From the NCBI GenBank assembly GCA_000231825.2, contig JH720304.1, positions 348,724-412,723 of the forward strand: 64,000 bases of DNA. The letters run 5' to 3'. The translations under genes and the position numbers were made by a program. Under the pieces are notes generated by a model. The model was not told the DNA's origin and made no database searches. It saw only the letters and a program-made list of their open reading frames with translations. Origin of the DNA: Tetrahymena elliotti 4EA (taxonomy: Eukaryota > Ciliophora > Oligohymenophorea > Hymenostomatida > Tetrahymenidae). Shown one piece after another: positions 49,288 through 62,215 of this stretch (its first letter is position 1; each line of letters starts with the position of its first letter).

Positions 49288-52200
49288 TCAAAATTATTTT
49301 TTAGTTTATGATCTGATTTAAAGAAAAACTGAGTATTTGTGAGGCTGAATTGCTGATAATTATTATATGTATAATTTTTATTTTACCTCATTAAAATTTA
49401 ATTTCAGATTCAAATTGATTGATTTTATTTAGTCTTTTGCTATTGCTTACTTCTTGATTGCTTTAATCTGTAAATATAAAAGACTCATTCTATATGTAGA
49501 CCATCTAATTTTACTAAAGTTAGGAAAATCTCTTGTACTATAAATTCTAGATTATTATAAGAGATTATTTTACTTAATAAAGCACTCAGGGCTGCTAGTC
49601 TAATAAGGGTTTTAAAATTATTTAAAAATAGTATATTTTTACTTATTCTCATTCTATTTGCAAAATTTTTAGCTGAATTCATCAATAATTTTTTCATTTG
49701 TCTGTAATTTTTTTAATAAGACTGTTTCTAATATGAATTAACAGTGAGAGTTTACTTTAAATGTTGCAAGGCAACAACATTTTTACATTAAAGAAATTTA
49801 TTTTTTGAGGGCAATCTTGAATTATATTAAGTTATCAATAAAATAATACTTTAGCTAATTTAAATTATCAACTTTCTTTTAATGTTCACTATTCGAACTT
49901 TTTAATGAATGTTAATCATCATTTAATGAATTTGGTTAATTTTCATCTAAATATTCAAGAATATTTATTTCTTTTTTATTCTCTTCAAAAACTTATTATT
50001 GCTGATTCATAACTTTTTAATTACCTTCAGGAATATTTTCACAAAAACTTCCATTTTTTTAACTTTGCTAATCACTAAAATCAGCTAAAAATGATTTTTC
50101 AAATATGTCACTTTAATCAACTTAAAACAAGCTTATAAAGTTATATTCCTGAAACAATTTCCACATTTAGAGAGTAGAGTGAAGTTATTCAGTATTTAAA
50201 TTTTATTATTGATATGCTATGTATTCATCACACAGATCAGAAACTATTGCTTTCATAAAAATTTTAGCAAAATCAATATTTAAAATATTTCTTTTGAGAT
50301 AAAATAACTTTTTTTCAAAAGTAAGTAATTTAATCATGTTGTACTTATCAAAGTCATCTAAGCTATTCATATCTTATTTATTGTTCATAATAAAAGAAGC
50401 ACAATCTTTTCTCAAGGATTCTATCACTGATATTTAACCTAAATAAAATTTATCTGAAAAAGTATTTTTTTTCAGCAAAGTTGGTTCATATGTATATGTA
50501 AGAGTATGACAATATTATGGATTTAATTGATCTATTTTTTTCAAAATGGATTATGCTTTTGATATCATTTTTTCTTCTTAAGGCTAAGAACAACAAATAA
50601 TATCTTTAAAATAATCATATTTATATGAGTGATTATTTAGATGATTGTCCTCTGATTTGTTCTCTGATTTATTTTCTTCATTATCTTCTTAGTCTTCTTC
50701 TTTTTTGTCTTTTTGTTTTTGTGGCAAAGCTTAATTTGAAGTAAATTTTTAATATAGCTATTCTTCCATTAATCCAACATTTTTACTTTCTTGAGGGTCG
50801 CAGTTAGGATGAAGTAGCCAAAATTCATTATAATTGTAGCTTGGGCCTATAATGTAAGTAGGTATATTATAATCTTTTATTCCTTTGTAGATATGAGGCT
50901 CTCTGATTTCTTTGACAGCATTTGTTTTTTTGTTGTCAATTTTAGTATAGTCATTTGATAATATTATGATAATTTTATTCTAATATAAATCTGAAAAAGG
51001 TTAACCTATTATGTATGGAATATGATTATAAGAAAATCCTTACTAATTAGATATATTCCAAATATCAATTTAAGTTCCAATCTACTTAGCAAATTATTTA
51101 AATTCATTGATTAATTATTTAGAAGTTTCACTATTAACAATAAGCAAAAATTCTGATTTGGAATCATAAGAATATCCTTCAGCCAATTAAATTTGGAAAT
51201 TTCTTGTTATAATGTTTTAAAACTAATTATCTTTCCTATGATAAAATCCTAAATCTAACTTAGCTTACAGATCAATTTTAGTGTACAGATCGAGATTAGG
51301 ATCATTAAATTTAATAGTTCCGCTAATTATCTTTTTTTCATTTGGAGCAAGTGAAGTGATAAAATCTTGTTCTAAAATGGGATAATTGTTTTCATTCATT
51401 TAAGGATTTTAAAAGTATTATTAATCTCTCGCTTTTTATCCCCACTCACTTGAATTACGAAGGTCTTTATTTTGATCAGGAAAGAACTTTGGCTAAAAAT
51501 CAACTTTTTTTTGAGAATTTCGTTAGATCAGTCTAAAGTTAAGTAGCCTATTATGATCAATCCCGATAGGTTTGGTAGAGCGATTCCATAAACTAATAGC
51601 AAAAGGAGACTCTTCAATATATTAAATTGACCTGAGAATTTAGACAAGAGAGATCTCGACTGGAAATCTAATTATATAGCTGTCTGCTTTATCAGCAACT
51701 TTTTAAAACTCTTTATTTACTCTCTCTACTCTAGCTCTATAGTCTATTATTGCAGTTCCTATGAAAGTCTGATCAATTATAGGTTTTGTATAGTCCTTAA
51801 TCTAAAAAATAAGTGGACTATTTTCAGTAATTTAAAATGCTTCTCCGGCTTGAAGACTCTATGAAATGTAAACTGTATTAGATGGTTTAAACTAAACCCA
51901 ACCATTATCCTATAAATATAATGCAATTCTCTGCATTGTAGGTGTATGCATTCCTCCTGTATTTACAAACTTCATCTAATTAATTTTTAGTGTTTCTCCT
52001 GGTTCTATAATATTATCATCTGATTACACAGCACAAACATTATCAACAATAAGATCATATCTCTATGAATATTATCTTCCATCTAAAATGTAGAAAAACT
52101 TTCCATTCTATCCTTATTTTCCATCGAAACCTTTATTTCCATCTTTGCCTAAGTTAATTAAAATTAAAATATTTTTTATATATTTTCTTTATAATTTATT

Positions 52201-52921
52201 AATCAAAATTAGATCATAAAATAATCTACAAACAAAATGTTTAATCTAAAATAAAATTCTAATTTTTAATTAAAATGAACATACCATCTTCTCCTGGTGG
52301 TCCTGCAACTCCACCAGGGTTTGTGTAGACTCTGACTTAATCATTAACAGTTTCTGTCCATGAGTAACTACAACCACCTATTCCTCCCATACCTCCTTCT
52401 CCTCCTTTACCACCTTAACCTCCTTCCCCAGGTTAGCCTCCTTTAGTAGAAACATTATCAATTATCATAAATAGATCCATATCTTAATTATTAGCCATAG
52501 CAGTAATAGATCCAGCATCACCTCCATTTCCTCCATTGCCACCATTTCCTCCATCACCTCCTGGGCCGCCTTTCCCTCCATTTGTACCCATAGTAAACCT
52601 CGTAGCATTAATTCCACTATAGCCAGTATCTCCATGTTTTCCCCAACCTCCATCTCCTCCTTAACCACCTTCACCTCCATTAGAATACAGATGAACTTGA
52701 TTATCTTAGCTTCCTAGATTTAATCTCTAAACTTAATTTTTATTATTTTCTTTAATAATTATATTTGACTATCCTTCAACACTTAAAAAAACATCTATGT
52801 CTTATCCTTTCTATCCATCTTCTGCATTTTACCCATTAGTTCCTGATTAACTATAAAATTATCCATCCTTTCCATGTTAACCATTTATTCCTTTTCTTCC
52901 ACTATAGTCTATTGTTATCAT
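49288..52921 (-). CDS. Giant protein with Gly-rich collagen-like N-terminus, unrecognised
   Basis: 1,165 residues with one intron (52149-52284, 136 bp); the exon sum is a multiple of three. The N-terminus starts MITIDYSGRKGING and continues for about 215 residues in GxxG and GG-rich repeats (HGKDGQF, GGEGGQGGDGG, GGNGGNGGNGGDAG), interrupted by beta-like segments (DIDVFLSV, QVHLYSNGG). A middle part has extracellular-type beta-sandwich features (DNIIEPGETLKINQMKFVNTG, ALYLQDNGWVQF). Then comes a region with a Rossmann-like look (SEFLLIVNSETSKQL, NKIIIILSND). The last 400 residues are acidic and Asn/Gln-rich with a CCCLATFKVN segment. There is no signal peptide. The GxxG repeats are not strict collagen Gly-X-Y. 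It could be a structural or surface-scaffold protein, but the function is unknown. The C-terminal 120 residues are less certain as coding. Confidence 0.75.
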
Positions 52922-53891
52922 TTGAGTATTTATCCGATTTATTAATTTTAAATTTTCTTAATATTTTTTTTTGTAATTTACAACTGAATCTTTTTTTAAT
53001 TAAGTGTATTTATTTAATAAGAGAAAATAACAAATAAATACTTTTTTAAATAAAAGTTGATTGATGGTGAATAATTTCATCTAAAAATCTCTTTTAGAGC
53101 TTTTTATAATTCTCAAAAAGTAAAATAATTTATCTTGGAAATATTAATTTTTATCTACAAGATAAAATTAAGAATTTAAAAGTTTAGTATGGCATATTCT
53201 AGCTTTTTTTTTCAAATCATTTTTAAAAAATTATCATTATTATTTTAATACAAGAAACATAATTTAAATTAGGAGAAAATAGCAAAATTTGTGATAGGAA
53301 AGATAAATTTCACATTCAAAAACTTTTTGATAAATTTAGTGAACAAAATCTTTTATCTAGTTTTTATTTATTTAATTATTAAAAGCTTTCCTCATCTTTT
53401 TAATTTGTTTTTTTGTAGAAAAATTTTTCTAAAAAATTGAATCCTTCCTTTTATGTTATTAATCAACAAAAACATAAGAAAGAAAAGTTGTAAATCAAGA
53501 GCAATTTAATCTTTTTAAAGCTTGCAAAAAGTAATTTTTACTTTTTATTTTTCATCAATAAAAATTTGTTTTTTTGTTTTTTCTTTAAATTTTTTTAACA
53601 GTTGAAGTAATGCTCCAATAATCCAAATTTTTAAATTCATTTTTGTTTACAAAATAATTATTACCTAAAGGGGGAAGGGGGATGAAATTAATTTTATTTT
53701 ATGCAAGGTTTAGTTGGTGTTTTTAAGGAAAACTAAATCAAAATATTTGTATGCCGAACCAAATTAGAATTTATAACCAACTAATTACTTTATCTACTTA
53801 ATGTAATAAAATATATTTTGAAATAAAAAAATAATTTTAGAATAAATTAATTGACTTTTTTTTGATTTAGTTAATTTGATATTGGTTTTAT
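52922..53891. other. Intergenic stretch, nothing recognised
   Basis: Upstream of the glycine-rich gene and downstream of the membrane-protein gene. AT-rich, with a short GGGGGAAGGGGG purine run near 53671-53682 as the only departure. Confidence 0.5.
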
Positions 53892-55346
53892 TCAAAAATC
53901 ATATAAATCATAAATACATAATTAAGGAGAAAAACATAAATATGGTTGAATGTTTTTCTAAAATGCAATAATTTTATAAATCTATTAATAAATTTTTTTT
54001 GCATTTTTCATCACATAGAACTGATTACTCTGATGAAATTAAGGTAGTATATCATAATTTTCAATAAAAAGCTATTCAAATACTTGCCCTTCTTATTCAA
54101 AAAAGAAACAAAATTAGTTTTAATAAATTTTGTAATCAAACATTTGGCGTTTTCTGATTAGTTGGAAGCTAAAAGCTTAAAACGTCTAGGAATATGAATT
54201 TCCAAAAAGAGATATTGCTTTTTCCTTCTTATTTATTCTAAATAGATTAACATCTCCCTATAATCTATGATATGAAAAAATTAGAATGGATTTAGTATGA
54301 CAGTAAAATATATCCAATAGTTAATTAAATTTATGCTGATCGAAAAGAATATTTGTTTGCAATTATATTGTGTTTACTTAACTTTGATTTAAGAAATAAT
54401 CATTTTTTATTTATAAATCATTTATATCGTCTACCAAAAAATTATCTAAATTAAATGTTAAATAGGGTGTGCCATTTTTTAAATATTTTGCAAATTTGAC
54501 TATGGCATGTTTAAAATAAGGCAATAAGATCAGGAAATACACATTCATAATTTTAATTGTTGGGCTTGCATCAAATACATTTAAATTATTTTAGAACTAC
54601 CACAAGAATAAGAAACCTAGCTAAGAGACACATAAAATTTATAATATATTTCTCAGTTCTAACTCTTTATTGAAAATGTTTTTGTTCCTTTAGTAAGAAG
54701 GCATTATTATTCCAAAATTTTATATATAAGAATAAAACAGAATTACTTTGATATCAGGTATTACTACTTTCTTGTTACCAAAAGCAAATATATATCTAAC
54801 TATTCTTTAAGGCAGTATGGATGGCAAGATAACTAAACCCAATAATTAAATAAAATCATAATACAAAAACTTTTTTTATTTATGATATTCTAAAAAATAA
54901 GCTAATTACAAATGTGAAATCAAATATCTAAATAGAATAAACTTAAAGTATGATTTGTTGAAATCATTTTCTAAAAAAAAGCTTGCTATTAGAAAACTCA
55001 GTATTATTGTAAAGAATTCTATCCATTCAAATTTAGATCCATTATAGCATAATTAAATTGATAAAAGAAGGCCTTAAACATAATAAGGAATATGCTTTAA
55101 ATCACTTGCAACTGGATATTGATATAATTTACCTTCATCATAATATATTATGTTAAAATACTGAATAAAAAACTATCCCCAATTTTTTGAATAAAGTGCT
55201 AGATACAATAGCATTATTTCTATCATGATTAAGCTGATTAATGTTATGAAGCTCCCACTCAACAATAACTTAATTAAAGTGATAGCAAAGGTTATTTTTT
55301 AAGCTATATTTATGACATAAAATATATTCAAAATTAATCTACCCAT
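53892..55346 (-). CDS. Orphan polytopic membrane protein
   Basis: Uninterrupted frame of 484 codons from ATG (MGRLILNIFYVINIAQ) to TGA, visible only with TAA/TAG as Gln. The opposite strand is full of stops in every frame. The N-terminal half has several hydrophobic segments: ITFAITLIKLLL, FITLISLIMIEIMLLYLAL, FFTIILSFLIASFF, QLLGLVILPSIL, then IKIMNVYFLILLPYF near the middle. The second half is soluble, rich in Gln and Asn (TFNLDNFLVDDINDLQI, HQSNQFYVMKNAKKIYQQ). Start choice is the first ATG after a TGA-closed, repeat-containing upstream region. No family is recognised. Composition (Trp, Gly, Pro, Asp well placed) argues for a real gene rather than a chance frame, though 485 codons could arise by chance in a window this AT-rich about once. 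Confidence 0.65.
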
Positions 55347-55368
55347 ACTTTCTTTATTTTTTTATTTT

Positions 55369-55580
55369 TTAATCAGTCAATAAATATCTTTAATATCAAT
55401 TATTTTTGATGTTCCTAAAAAAAGCAATATTTTTTTAATAAGTGAATAAATATCTTTAATATCATATATTTTTGATATTCTTCTAAATCCCTATTTTATT
55501 TCCTCATTATAAAAATTTTGAAACAGTTTGTTTTTAATCAATGAATAAATCTCTTAAATACAAATTTCTTTTGATATTCC
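55369..55580. repeat. Three short repeats upstream of the membrane-protein gene
   Basis: About 48 bp units starting near 55369, 55434 and 55531 share TTTTTAATxAxTxAATAAAT, then CTTTAATATCA and TTTTTGATATTCC. Spacing is uneven (about 65 and 97 bp). They lie immediately upstream (5') of the minus-strand start at 55346, so a regulatory role is possible. Confidence 0.6.
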
Positions 55581-56100
55581 TATTAATAGATCAAAATTAA
55601 AATTTTTGTTTTGTTTTTTTAAAATATTTTCTGTAGTTAAAAGGTTTTTTTAGTTTAAGATTTTAAAATATAAGAGCCAAAATTATCTTTCTTCATATCA
55701 CCAAAAGAATATTCACAATAATTTAAATTGATAATAAGTAATAGGCATGTTTATCAATTTTATTTGATTTTTTGAAAAGAAATAGTTTTTTTTAATGTAA
55801 AATTCAGTTTAAAATTTTTGAAAAATAACAGATAATTTTTTAGAATTGTTTAAGAATTTGAAATAATTTTCAGTTAAAAAAAATGAGAAGTATAATTTTA
55901 TTCTTTTAATTAATTAATTAATTAATTTAGATTAGGCTGACATGACAGACAGAATAAAAATGCAATCTAAAATATTTTATTAAGAACTAAACTCTATATA
56001 TTTGTAGGGTTTTCCTAGAATAAGTACAGCATTTTTCATGATTAAACTATTAGTTATTATTAAAAAGAAGGAGTTTTGGTTTGTGGTGAATTTATTTAAA
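55581..56100. other. Intergenic, contains an (ATTA)n run
   Basis: AT-rich spacer with an ATTAATTAATTAATTA microsatellite near 55908-55929. It covers the 3' end of the carboxylase gene. No gene is seen. Confidence 0.5.
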
Positions 56101-58351
56101 TCACATTCTAAAAACACCAAATTTAGTTGGTTGAATTTGTTTGTTAGCTAAAGTAGTAAGTAAACTTAAGCCTAATAATTCACGGGTTTATTCAGGAAGA
56201 ATAACACCATCATCCCATAATCTAGCACTACTATGATAAATACTTGCTTGCTTTTCATAAGCTTAAACGAATTTTTGTCTCATAGTTTCTAATTCTTCAT
56301 GATTTAAATCCTTCTTTTATGATTTAGCTTTAGCCTTTTCAATTTCTAACATTACACCTGCAGCCTTTATTAATTAATTAATTAATTTATAAAGATTTAA
56401 AATATATTGCTAGTTTTTTTATTAAAGTTTACCTATTCACCACCCATGACTGAAATCTTAGAAATGGGCCATGAGAATAAATAATTAGGAGAGTAAGCAC
56501 GTCCACACATACCATAATTACCAGCACCGAATGAACCACCGAATAATAAACTCAACTTGGGGACTTAAGAAGTAGAGACAGCATTAACCATCTTAGCACC
56601 ATGCTTGGCAATACCTTCACTTTCGTACTTGCTACCAACCATGAAACCAGTAATATTTTACAAGAAGATCAAAGGAATGTTTCTCTATAAAAAAAATCAA
56701 TTAACTCAGTTGATGAAAAAAAAAGCTATTTACCTAGGAGCACAATTCAATGAAATGAGCACCCTTCAAAGCGCTTTCGGAGAATAAAACACCATTGTTA
56801 GCAATAATACCAACTTCTTAATTGTATAATTTAGCAAAGCCTGTAACTAAAGTGGAACCATATTCTTTTTTGAATTCTTAGAATTTGGAACCATCAACAA
56901 TTCTGGCAATAACGTGTCTGGAATCAACACTCTTTTTCAAATCAGGACTTAAAATGGCATTTAATTCAACTGGATCATAAAGAGGAGCTTCAACATTGCT
57001 TAAGTCAAAGTTAAATTCTGGTGTTTTAAGCTATTTTTATTATCATAATTCTGTTATATAATGTTTATTATTTGCTGCTAAAATTTTACATTCTTGACAA
57101 TTGAACGACCTATTCTTAAAGCTTCAAGTTCATCATGAGCATAGTGATCAGTCAAACCAGAAACCTTGCAATGAACATCAGCACCACCTAAAGCTTCAGC
57201 AGAGACAATTTCACCAGTGGCAGCTTTAACCTAAATTTAGATAAATATTAATCTTACAATCAAATTTAAAATGATTTTTTACAAGAGGAGGACCACCTAA
57301 GAAAACAGTACCATTACCCTTAACAATAACATTTTCATCAGACATAGCTGGGACGTAAGCACCACCTGCAGTACATGAACCCAAAACAAGAGCAATCTAA
57401 ATTTTAAAAGAAAATGCATTAATTTATTATGTTATAACAGCTCAATGATAATTTTAAGTAATTTGGCTAAATAAGAATTTAAAGAATATTCTCAGCTAAT
57501 TTACTAAACAAAATGTGAATGATTGTAATTTTATTATAATTAAAAAGATATTATTTATTTAACTCTTATTTTTTATATTTCAGTTTTTAACAAACTTTAT
57601 TCAAAAATATCTTCTATTTTTTAAATTGCTTCATTTAATAAAAACCTTTCTTTCTTTTAAATGCAAGATTAATTTTAAAAACAAATCTTACTTGAGGGAT
57701 TCCTTTAGCAGAAAGATTGGCTTGGTTGTAAAAGATTCTACCAAAGTGATTTTTATCAGGGAAGACATCGTCTTATCTAGGAAGATTAGCACCACCACTA
57801 TCTACCAAATAGACACAGGGGAGATTGTTTTATTCAGCAATTTCCTAGGCTCTAAGATGCTTTTTGACAGTGATTGGGTAATATGAGCCACCCTTGACAG
57901 TTGGGTCGTTGGCAACAATAACGCAAAACTTGTTATGGATCAAACCAACACCAGTTACTACACCACCAGAAGGAACTTCTTCTTTTCCATAGAGATCATA
58001 ACCAGCTAATTGAGAAAGTTCCAAAAATGGGCTACCAGGATCAAGAAGCTTAGAGATTCTTTCACGAACTGGCAATTTCTTTCTTTCCTTCAGCTTTTCA
58101 TGGGCAATTTTGGGACCACCTTCAAGAATTTTGTTAATAACTGCTTAAAATTCAGAATTAATTTTCTTAGATGATTCCATATTTGATTTATAAATATCGC
58201 TATCCTTATCTAATTCCATGTTAAGAACTGGGAAATCATAGAAAGATTGCAAGTTGGAAGAAGCAGCTTACTAGCTTGAAGAAAAAGGAGCACTGACTCC
58301 CTTGAAAGCGCTTTAGAAAACACTTCTTGCTTTGGCTAATTTAGAAAGCAT
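56101..58351 (-). CDS. MCCC2: Methylcrotonyl-CoA carboxylase beta subunit (mitochondrial)
   Basis: Carboxyltransferase (beta) subunit of 3-methylcrotonyl-CoA carboxylase, an enzyme of leucine breakdown that carboxylates 3-methylcrotonyl-CoA using carboxybiotin from the alpha subunit. Motifs in order: N-terminal mitochondrial-type presequence ([19 protein letters not shown]), [20 protein letters not shown] (about 58060), [69 protein letters not shown] (about 57370), [36 protein letters not shown], and [14 protein letters not shown] with [19 protein letters not shown] (about 56540). It ends FGVFRM then TGA, near the usual length (about 550). The [13 protein letters not shown] and [12 protein letters not shown] stretches identify MCC rather than propionyl-CoA carboxylase. 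Introns include one of 295 bp (57397-57691); others are about 50-80 bp. Confidence 0.94.
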
Positions 58352-59925
58352 TGATTTGAATTACTTTTACAATTATAAATAAATATTAAATTGATTGAAA
58401 AAAAAGTTTTTATCTTTTTCTTTTTTGTTAGCTTAACAATTTAATAGCTGATTTTGTAGGTTTATGGCTATTTAATATGCGTAATAAATATCTCAAAAAT
58501 TTTATTTAATTATCTTACTTAACTATTTAATTGTCTTTTTAATTCACTTAATTGATTTGATTTTGTTGGCATCTTTTTTATTTAATTTATTAATTTACCT
58601 ATTAATCCTCTCTCTCCTTTGTTTATTTATTTATTTCAGTTTATATTTATGCTCCTCACTTTAAATTCTATTTATCGATGAAATTTCTTAATTCAATATT
58701 ACATGTCAAGCCATTTAACTATAAGAATAGCTGTGTACCTCTCTATCTCTTATTTTACTTACTATATTTTTGACGCTCTGCTCAAATTACTTTACCACTA
58801 CTACATGACATATTTTATGATTAAAATTAAGATATACTTGATTTAATTTTCATTCCTTATTTATTTCAAGAAATTTCCTATTTTTGATATTTATTCAAAC
58901 CAAATATCTTATACTCCTATATTTACACTACAAAATCTTACTATTTCTGCTGAATTATTGTATTTATATATCATTTCTATATTTATCTACCACAAACCTC
59001 ATTATAAATAATGATTATAAACTTAATCTTAATTATTTACAGGAAACAAAGTAATCAAGTAAATTCGAAATTGTATATAAACCTTATTTAAAAAATGTTT
59101 TTCTCTTTAAGAATACAAAATATTTCTTAATATTTTAGCATAAATTCAACATAAAATAACTTTAATATTAATGATTATAATCTTAGTCCTAATTATTTAC
59201 TGAAAACACATTAATCAAGTCAATTCGAAATTGAATATCAACTTTATTTAACAAAAACTTCTTTCTATTGAAATATAAAATACATTAGTTTTTATTTATC
59301 ATCAAAATTACTTTTTTTGTAATTAGTCATACAAAATTTTATTTTTGATTTACATTTTATATTGTTAAACTATTTTTAAGAGATTTTTTATTCTATTAAT
59401 TATACTCAATGGTATATAGTAATACTTATGAATTTTAATTTGATGAAGATTTTTTTTTTTATCATTATGTAAATTATTTCTTCCATTTATCTTTTGTTTG
59501 AATCTTCTTACTTTTTTTGTTCATCCATTCAAATTTGATAAGTATTCAAGGTTAATGTGATCAATGTAACCTCTTATAAATTTTAGATTAGTAGATTTAT
59601 GACTATTTTTCCCTCACCTCAAGCAGATTAACAAAAATTTGAATAAAAAAAATAGATATTTTTATTAAAATTTAAAATGATTAATAACTCTTTTAATTCA
59701 AACAAAAAACTAAAATAGATTTTAATGATAACTTGTTTCGTTTGTATTTGATGCAGTTTTGATCATTTCAAAATAATTAGAATCCTACCTACAAACAAAT
59801 AAACAAAATTTAAATACCAAATAACACTTTTTTTAATAATTTAATATATTGATAAAAATTTTTAGGAGAACATTTATTATAATTTTTAACACAAATTAAG
59901 TTAGTTATTATAAGATAAATAAGGC
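58352..59925. other. Divergent intergenic region with a 160 bp-period duplication
   Basis: Lies between divergent genes, so it should hold both promoters. The strand shown is pyrimidine-rich at 58560-58960. A duplicated block is listed separately at 59009-59285. No ORF was supported. Confidence 0.5.
59009..59285. repeat. Two-copy direct repeat, period 160 bp
   Basis: Blocks beginning at about 59010 and 59170 share AATGATTATAA, TTAATTATTTAC, AATCAAGTxAATTCGAAATTG and AACxTTATTTAA in the same order over roughly 115 bp. Divergence is moderate. Confidence 0.7.
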
Positions 59926-61722
59926 ATGTCGAATTTTGTACAAAACAACTATGAAGATTAAAATACTATGGGAGCTAACTCCATGAAAAAGAAAGAAACA
60001 TAATAAATTAGTATTACTCCAGGTTATAAAAATTTTGTTTTGGATGAGCATAATAGTGCATATGATTCAATAGCATAAATGTTTACAAAAGAAGAAATAG
60101 ATTAGGCTTTTAAAATTATAGATTACAGAAATACAGGATAGATTACTTCAGAACAATTGACATTTTTCTTAGAATCTATAGGTTCAACATTTTTTAGTTT
60201 TCTATTAGTACTTAATTTAAAATATTCTAATAGGTGAATAGGCAAAGCCAGAAGAAATAGAAGAAATGATTAAAATGTGTGATCAAGAAGGATTCGGTTA
60301 TGTTACTAAAGATGAATTTGTAAAATTAGCAAACGGATAAAGTTTAGCACCAATAGGACAAGCATTTCCTCCAACAGAAGAAATGCTTAAAAAGAAAGAG
60401 CTAATAGAAAATTTAAATTTAGAGGATTATTAAAACTAAAAGAGTAAGATGATGAGTCTCAATATGTAAAATGCATAAGGATAAAAAGCAAAAAAGAATA
60501 TCCAGTAAAGCACATTGAATTTCACACAAATAAATGATTAATCTACACTTGGACAAACCAGTATTTAAAAATATTTTAATTTTCTTGGTTAATTTTTGTT
60601 TTTTTTTTTATGAAGAAATAGATATGACTAAATAGGTCATTAAGAACACAGGTGCAGAAATTGAATAAAATACAAAGTAGAAAATTCCTAATTTAAATAC
60701 AACAGCTAATTAAAATCTAAATACTACATCTGCCTTAAATAAAACTAATCTATAAACTAACACATCATATTCTTAAAAAGTCCAACCAAAAAAAGATCTA
60801 TAAAACAAGGTATTTTATATTCATAATTACTAAATAGTTCTAAATTCTACTTACTTTAAACAATCCAAACAAAATTGATTAATTAAAGCATAATTTTTTA
60901 GTTAAAATTCCATACTAAAATGTGGAGTTTTAATTTGTAGACTTATTTTTTAAATGAAATTTTTCATGAAAAAAATAATAAATAAATTTATAATTATTTA
61001 TGAGCAGCCATTATAATTTTATTAATATCATAAAAAAATTTAACATTTTAAAAATATCAAAAAAAAAACTTTCAAAAATCTGAATATTTTTTCATAAAAA
61101 TTTTGTTTAAGACAAAGTACCAGTAAATATATTTTACATAAGATGATTTTATTAGATTTATTCAAAATATCTTAATTTTAAAAAAAAGCTTAAATTATTT
61201 ACTAAGTGGTAGAAAGATAATAAAATAAATCCTGAAAGGCTACTTCAATATACAAAATTAATTAATGAAATACAAAAAAATTATGCAGATGAGGATGAGA
61301 TTGAAGAATAATTTGTAAAGGACTATAGGGAATTCCTGAAATTCTTGGGTCTTCAAGATTCTCCATAAAACTAGGAAATATTTTAGTTAGCACAATCTCT
61401 ACTTCCTGAAGCCAATACTCAAAATTTAAACATATACCTCTTTTTATTTATTTTAATTACTAGTCAAGACATTAACTCTAGTGGTAAATATGGTTTAGCT
61501 TTCTAGATGATTGGTAAGGAGATTATCACTTTCGAAGACTTAATTCAAATAGAAAAAAATTTAACTCTTTTAGAAAACATTTCAGAGGATAAAATAAGAA
61601 CTAAATTTACAAATCATAAAAATAAAAAAGAATACAAATCTAAAACATATGGCACAGAGGAAATGGATAGATAATTTTTCTTAGATCTTGTTACAAGTTA
61701 TCCAACCTGCTTTTAAGTATGA
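59926..61722 (+). CDS. EF-hand calcium-binding protein with low-complexity middle
   Basis: 436 residues after removing introns 60182-60233, 60561-60615 and 60810-61188; the exon sum is a multiple of three. Near the N-terminus are two EF hands: AFKIIDYRNTGQITSEQL (loop degenerate, Gln at position 12) and MIKMCDQEGFGYVTKDEFVKL (loop D-E-F-Y-T-E, near-canonical). The layout resembles a centrin/calmodulin-like pair. A Gln/Asn/Ser-rich middle follows. The last 180 residues have no known domain (INPERLLQYTKLINEIQKNY, then INSSGKYGLAFQMIGKE). Joining of the last exon rests on intron phase and the absence of an ATG after the upstream TGA in that frame, so a separate gene cannot be excluded. Likely a calcium-responsive cytoskeletal protein; role inferred. 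Confidence 0.72.
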
Positions 61723-62215
61723 AGAAATATCCAATACTATTGTTTCATTAATGAATTAATAATAATTTATTTTTTCAAAGAATATTTGTTGTGTTATTTA
61801 TCTTTGGCAAGATTGCAATAGATTTATTTGTTTGTTTTTTTTATGGCGTTTTAATAGATTTTTTAACAGATTCTTCTTAGATTCTTTAGAGTTTAAATAA
61901 AATTTATATCATTTAATAAATAAATTTTGAAATATAGGTCAGTCAATTTATTTATCTTTTATCATTTGAAAGTTATTAATAAAAATAAGGAGTTATTATT
62001 TCATTCCAATTACAATACAATAATAAAACTTTTACAAATTTAAAACCTACCAAAAAGATACATTTAAAGCGTTTTTAATACAAAATATTTTAAGGTATTT
62101 AAATACATCTTATTGTAAGTAATAAAGGTTCATAGAGTATTATTAACTAATAGTAATAGTTACTTTATAGCATTATAAGTTTTGTTTAGCTGATTAATTT
62201 GAAATTGTTAAGATA
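61723..62215. other. Intergenic spacer, nothing recognised
   Basis: AT-rich, 493 bp. No gene, repeat or RNA motif is apparent. Confidence 0.55.

Noticed and set aside
52465..52680. 71-residue Met/Glu-rich minus-strand frame
   Set aside because: It is the wrong frame of the glycine-codon repeats in the glycine-rich gene; the correct frame gives GG-rich protein continuous with both sides.
53940..55300. Several plus-strand fragments resembling a frameshifted pseudogene
   Set aside because: The minus strand has one unbroken 484-codon frame across the same region, which explains the protein-like traces.
57626..57886. 86-residue plus-strand frame
   Set aside because: Antisense to the methylcrotonyl-CoA carboxylase gene and its 295 bp intron.
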